Below, piece after piece: positions 63,509 through 64,000 of a DNA stretch of 64,000 nucleotides. The stretch lies in assembly GCF_023205015.1 (NCBI RefSeq), contig NZ_CP096258.1, positions 310,001 to 374,000 on the forward strand, given 5' to 3'. This DNA is from Providencia rettgeri. Lineage in GTDB: Bacteria; Pseudomonadota; Gammaproteobacteria; Enterobacterales; Enterobacteriaceae. Below the pieces are notes generated by a model that made no database searches, was not told where the DNA came from, and saw nothing but the letters and a program-made list of their open reading frames with translations. How positions within the stretch are numbered: position 1 is the first letter of the stretch; each line of letters begins with the position of its first letter. The translations under genes and the position numbers were made by a program.

Positions 63509-64000
63509 TTAAGCGGAGGTAGCGATATTGAGTGCTGTACGAATAAAGCCATTATTATTAGAAAGTAACTGGCGGGCTTCATCGGCATTCAAGCCAGATA
63601 ACACCATTAAAATGGCGGTTTTACAGTGTCTATCACATTGTTGAAGTGCAGACTCTGCGGTATTTCTATCGCATTGTGTCGCTTCCATCACAATCTTTGT
63701 TTGTCTTTCAATCAATTTGGCGTTGGTGGCTTCCACATCAACCATCAAATTGCCAAATACTTTACCGATACGGATCATCGCCCCAGTGGTGATCATGTTC
63801 AGTACTAATTTTTGTGCAGTCCCTGCTTTCATGCGGGAGGAACCCGTAACGACTTCAGGGCCGACAACTGGCGTGATGGCGATATCAGCACTATTCGCCA
63901 CAGGGCTATTAGGGTTACAGCTGATAGCCGCGGTGGTGGCGCCAACTTGGCGTGCGTACGCGAGCGCGCCTAACACGTAGGGAGTACGCCCACTGGCTGC
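63509..64000 (-). CDS. murQ: N-acetylmuramic acid 6-phosphate etherase MurQ (3' part)
   Basis: Cleaves the lactyl ether of MurNAc 6-phosphate to GlcNAc 6-phosphate and D-lactate. The frame is open to the window edge, so only the C-terminal 163 or so residues are present, beginning ASGRTPYVLGALAYARQVGA within the sugar-isomerase fold. Following landmarks are VVGPEVVTGSSRMKAGTAQK and the C-terminal UBA-like helices with DRNTAESALQQC. Upstream of murP in one operon. The start lies outside the window. Confidence 0.95.
   Translation of the reverse strand, partial: AASGRTPYVLGALAYARQVGATTAAISCNPNSPVANSADIAITPVVGPEVVTGSSRMKAGTAQKLVLNMITTGAMIRIGKVFGNLMVDVEATNAKLIERQTKIVMEATQCDRNTAESALQQCDRHCKTAILMVLSGLNADEARQLLSNNNGFIRTALNIATSA

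Noticed and set aside
63509..63976. Short murQ starting at the internal GTG
   Set aside because: The frame continues to the window edge with the conserved ASGRTPYVLGALAYARQ segment, so the gene is cut by the window rather than short.
1..64000. CRISPR arrays, insertion sequences, integrases or prophage genes
   Set aside because: No regularly spaced repeats, transposase motifs, terminal inverted repeats or phage genes were seen on either strand.

Overview
The window reads as chromosomal DNA from an enterobacterium of the Morganellaceae, most likely Providencia. This is inference from moderately AT-rich composition, proteins that closely resemble E. coli K-12 counterparts, and enterobacterial gene order with Morganellaceae-like rearrangements. 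No insertion sequence, prophage or CRISPR array was seen. Most of the window is conserved core genome, with a few accessory or decaying loci set into it.

Layout. 1-10 kb: gltS, then recG-trmH-spoT-rpoZ-gmk on the minus strand, ligB and yicG. 10-14 kb: yidR-like, yidQ-like and yidE, with no ibpAB between them. 14-20 kb: avtA, tag, glyQS and tRNA-Pro(UGG) with a near-consensus promoter and a terminator. 20-30 kb: an orphan two-partner-secretion transporter (TpsB), the dipeptide importer dppABCDF, a truncated HmsP/PdeK remnant and yhjJ. 30-38 kb: a serine hydrolase, a nitronate monooxygenase, yhjD, a DUF1090 protein, rlmJ, gor, a GST and a WYL regulator. 38-45 kb: a beta-glucoside operon (bglG-bglF-6-phospho-beta-glucosidase, then an OprB-type porin) with two antiterminator/terminator elements. 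44.6-52 kb: mobAB, yihD-srkA-dsbA, polA, the Spot 42 RNA gene and engB. 52-58 kb: ppiA, pabA, argD, an AT-rich unknown gene split by a frameshift, and crp. 58-64 kb: yhfA, prkB, yheU-yheT, a LysE-family exporter, murP and the 3' part of murQ, which runs off the window.

Functional themes are peptide and sugar uptake (dpp, bgl, mur), carbon control (crp and Spot 42), stringent response (spoT, rpoZ), periplasmic folding (dsbA, ppiA) and redox or detoxification (gor, GST, nitronate monooxygenase).

The points most worth a second look are: the 586-codon AT-rich gene between argD and crp, whose two open parts join by a -1 shift at an A7 run; the orphan TpsB whose usual VRGF/Y motif reads VSGF; the HmsP remnant that stops right after its HAMP segment; a 19-bp tandem duplication that rewrites the end of mobB; and the compact RAT-terminator control of the bgl operon. 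No computation was run; family assignments come from recognising motifs and remembered homologues.
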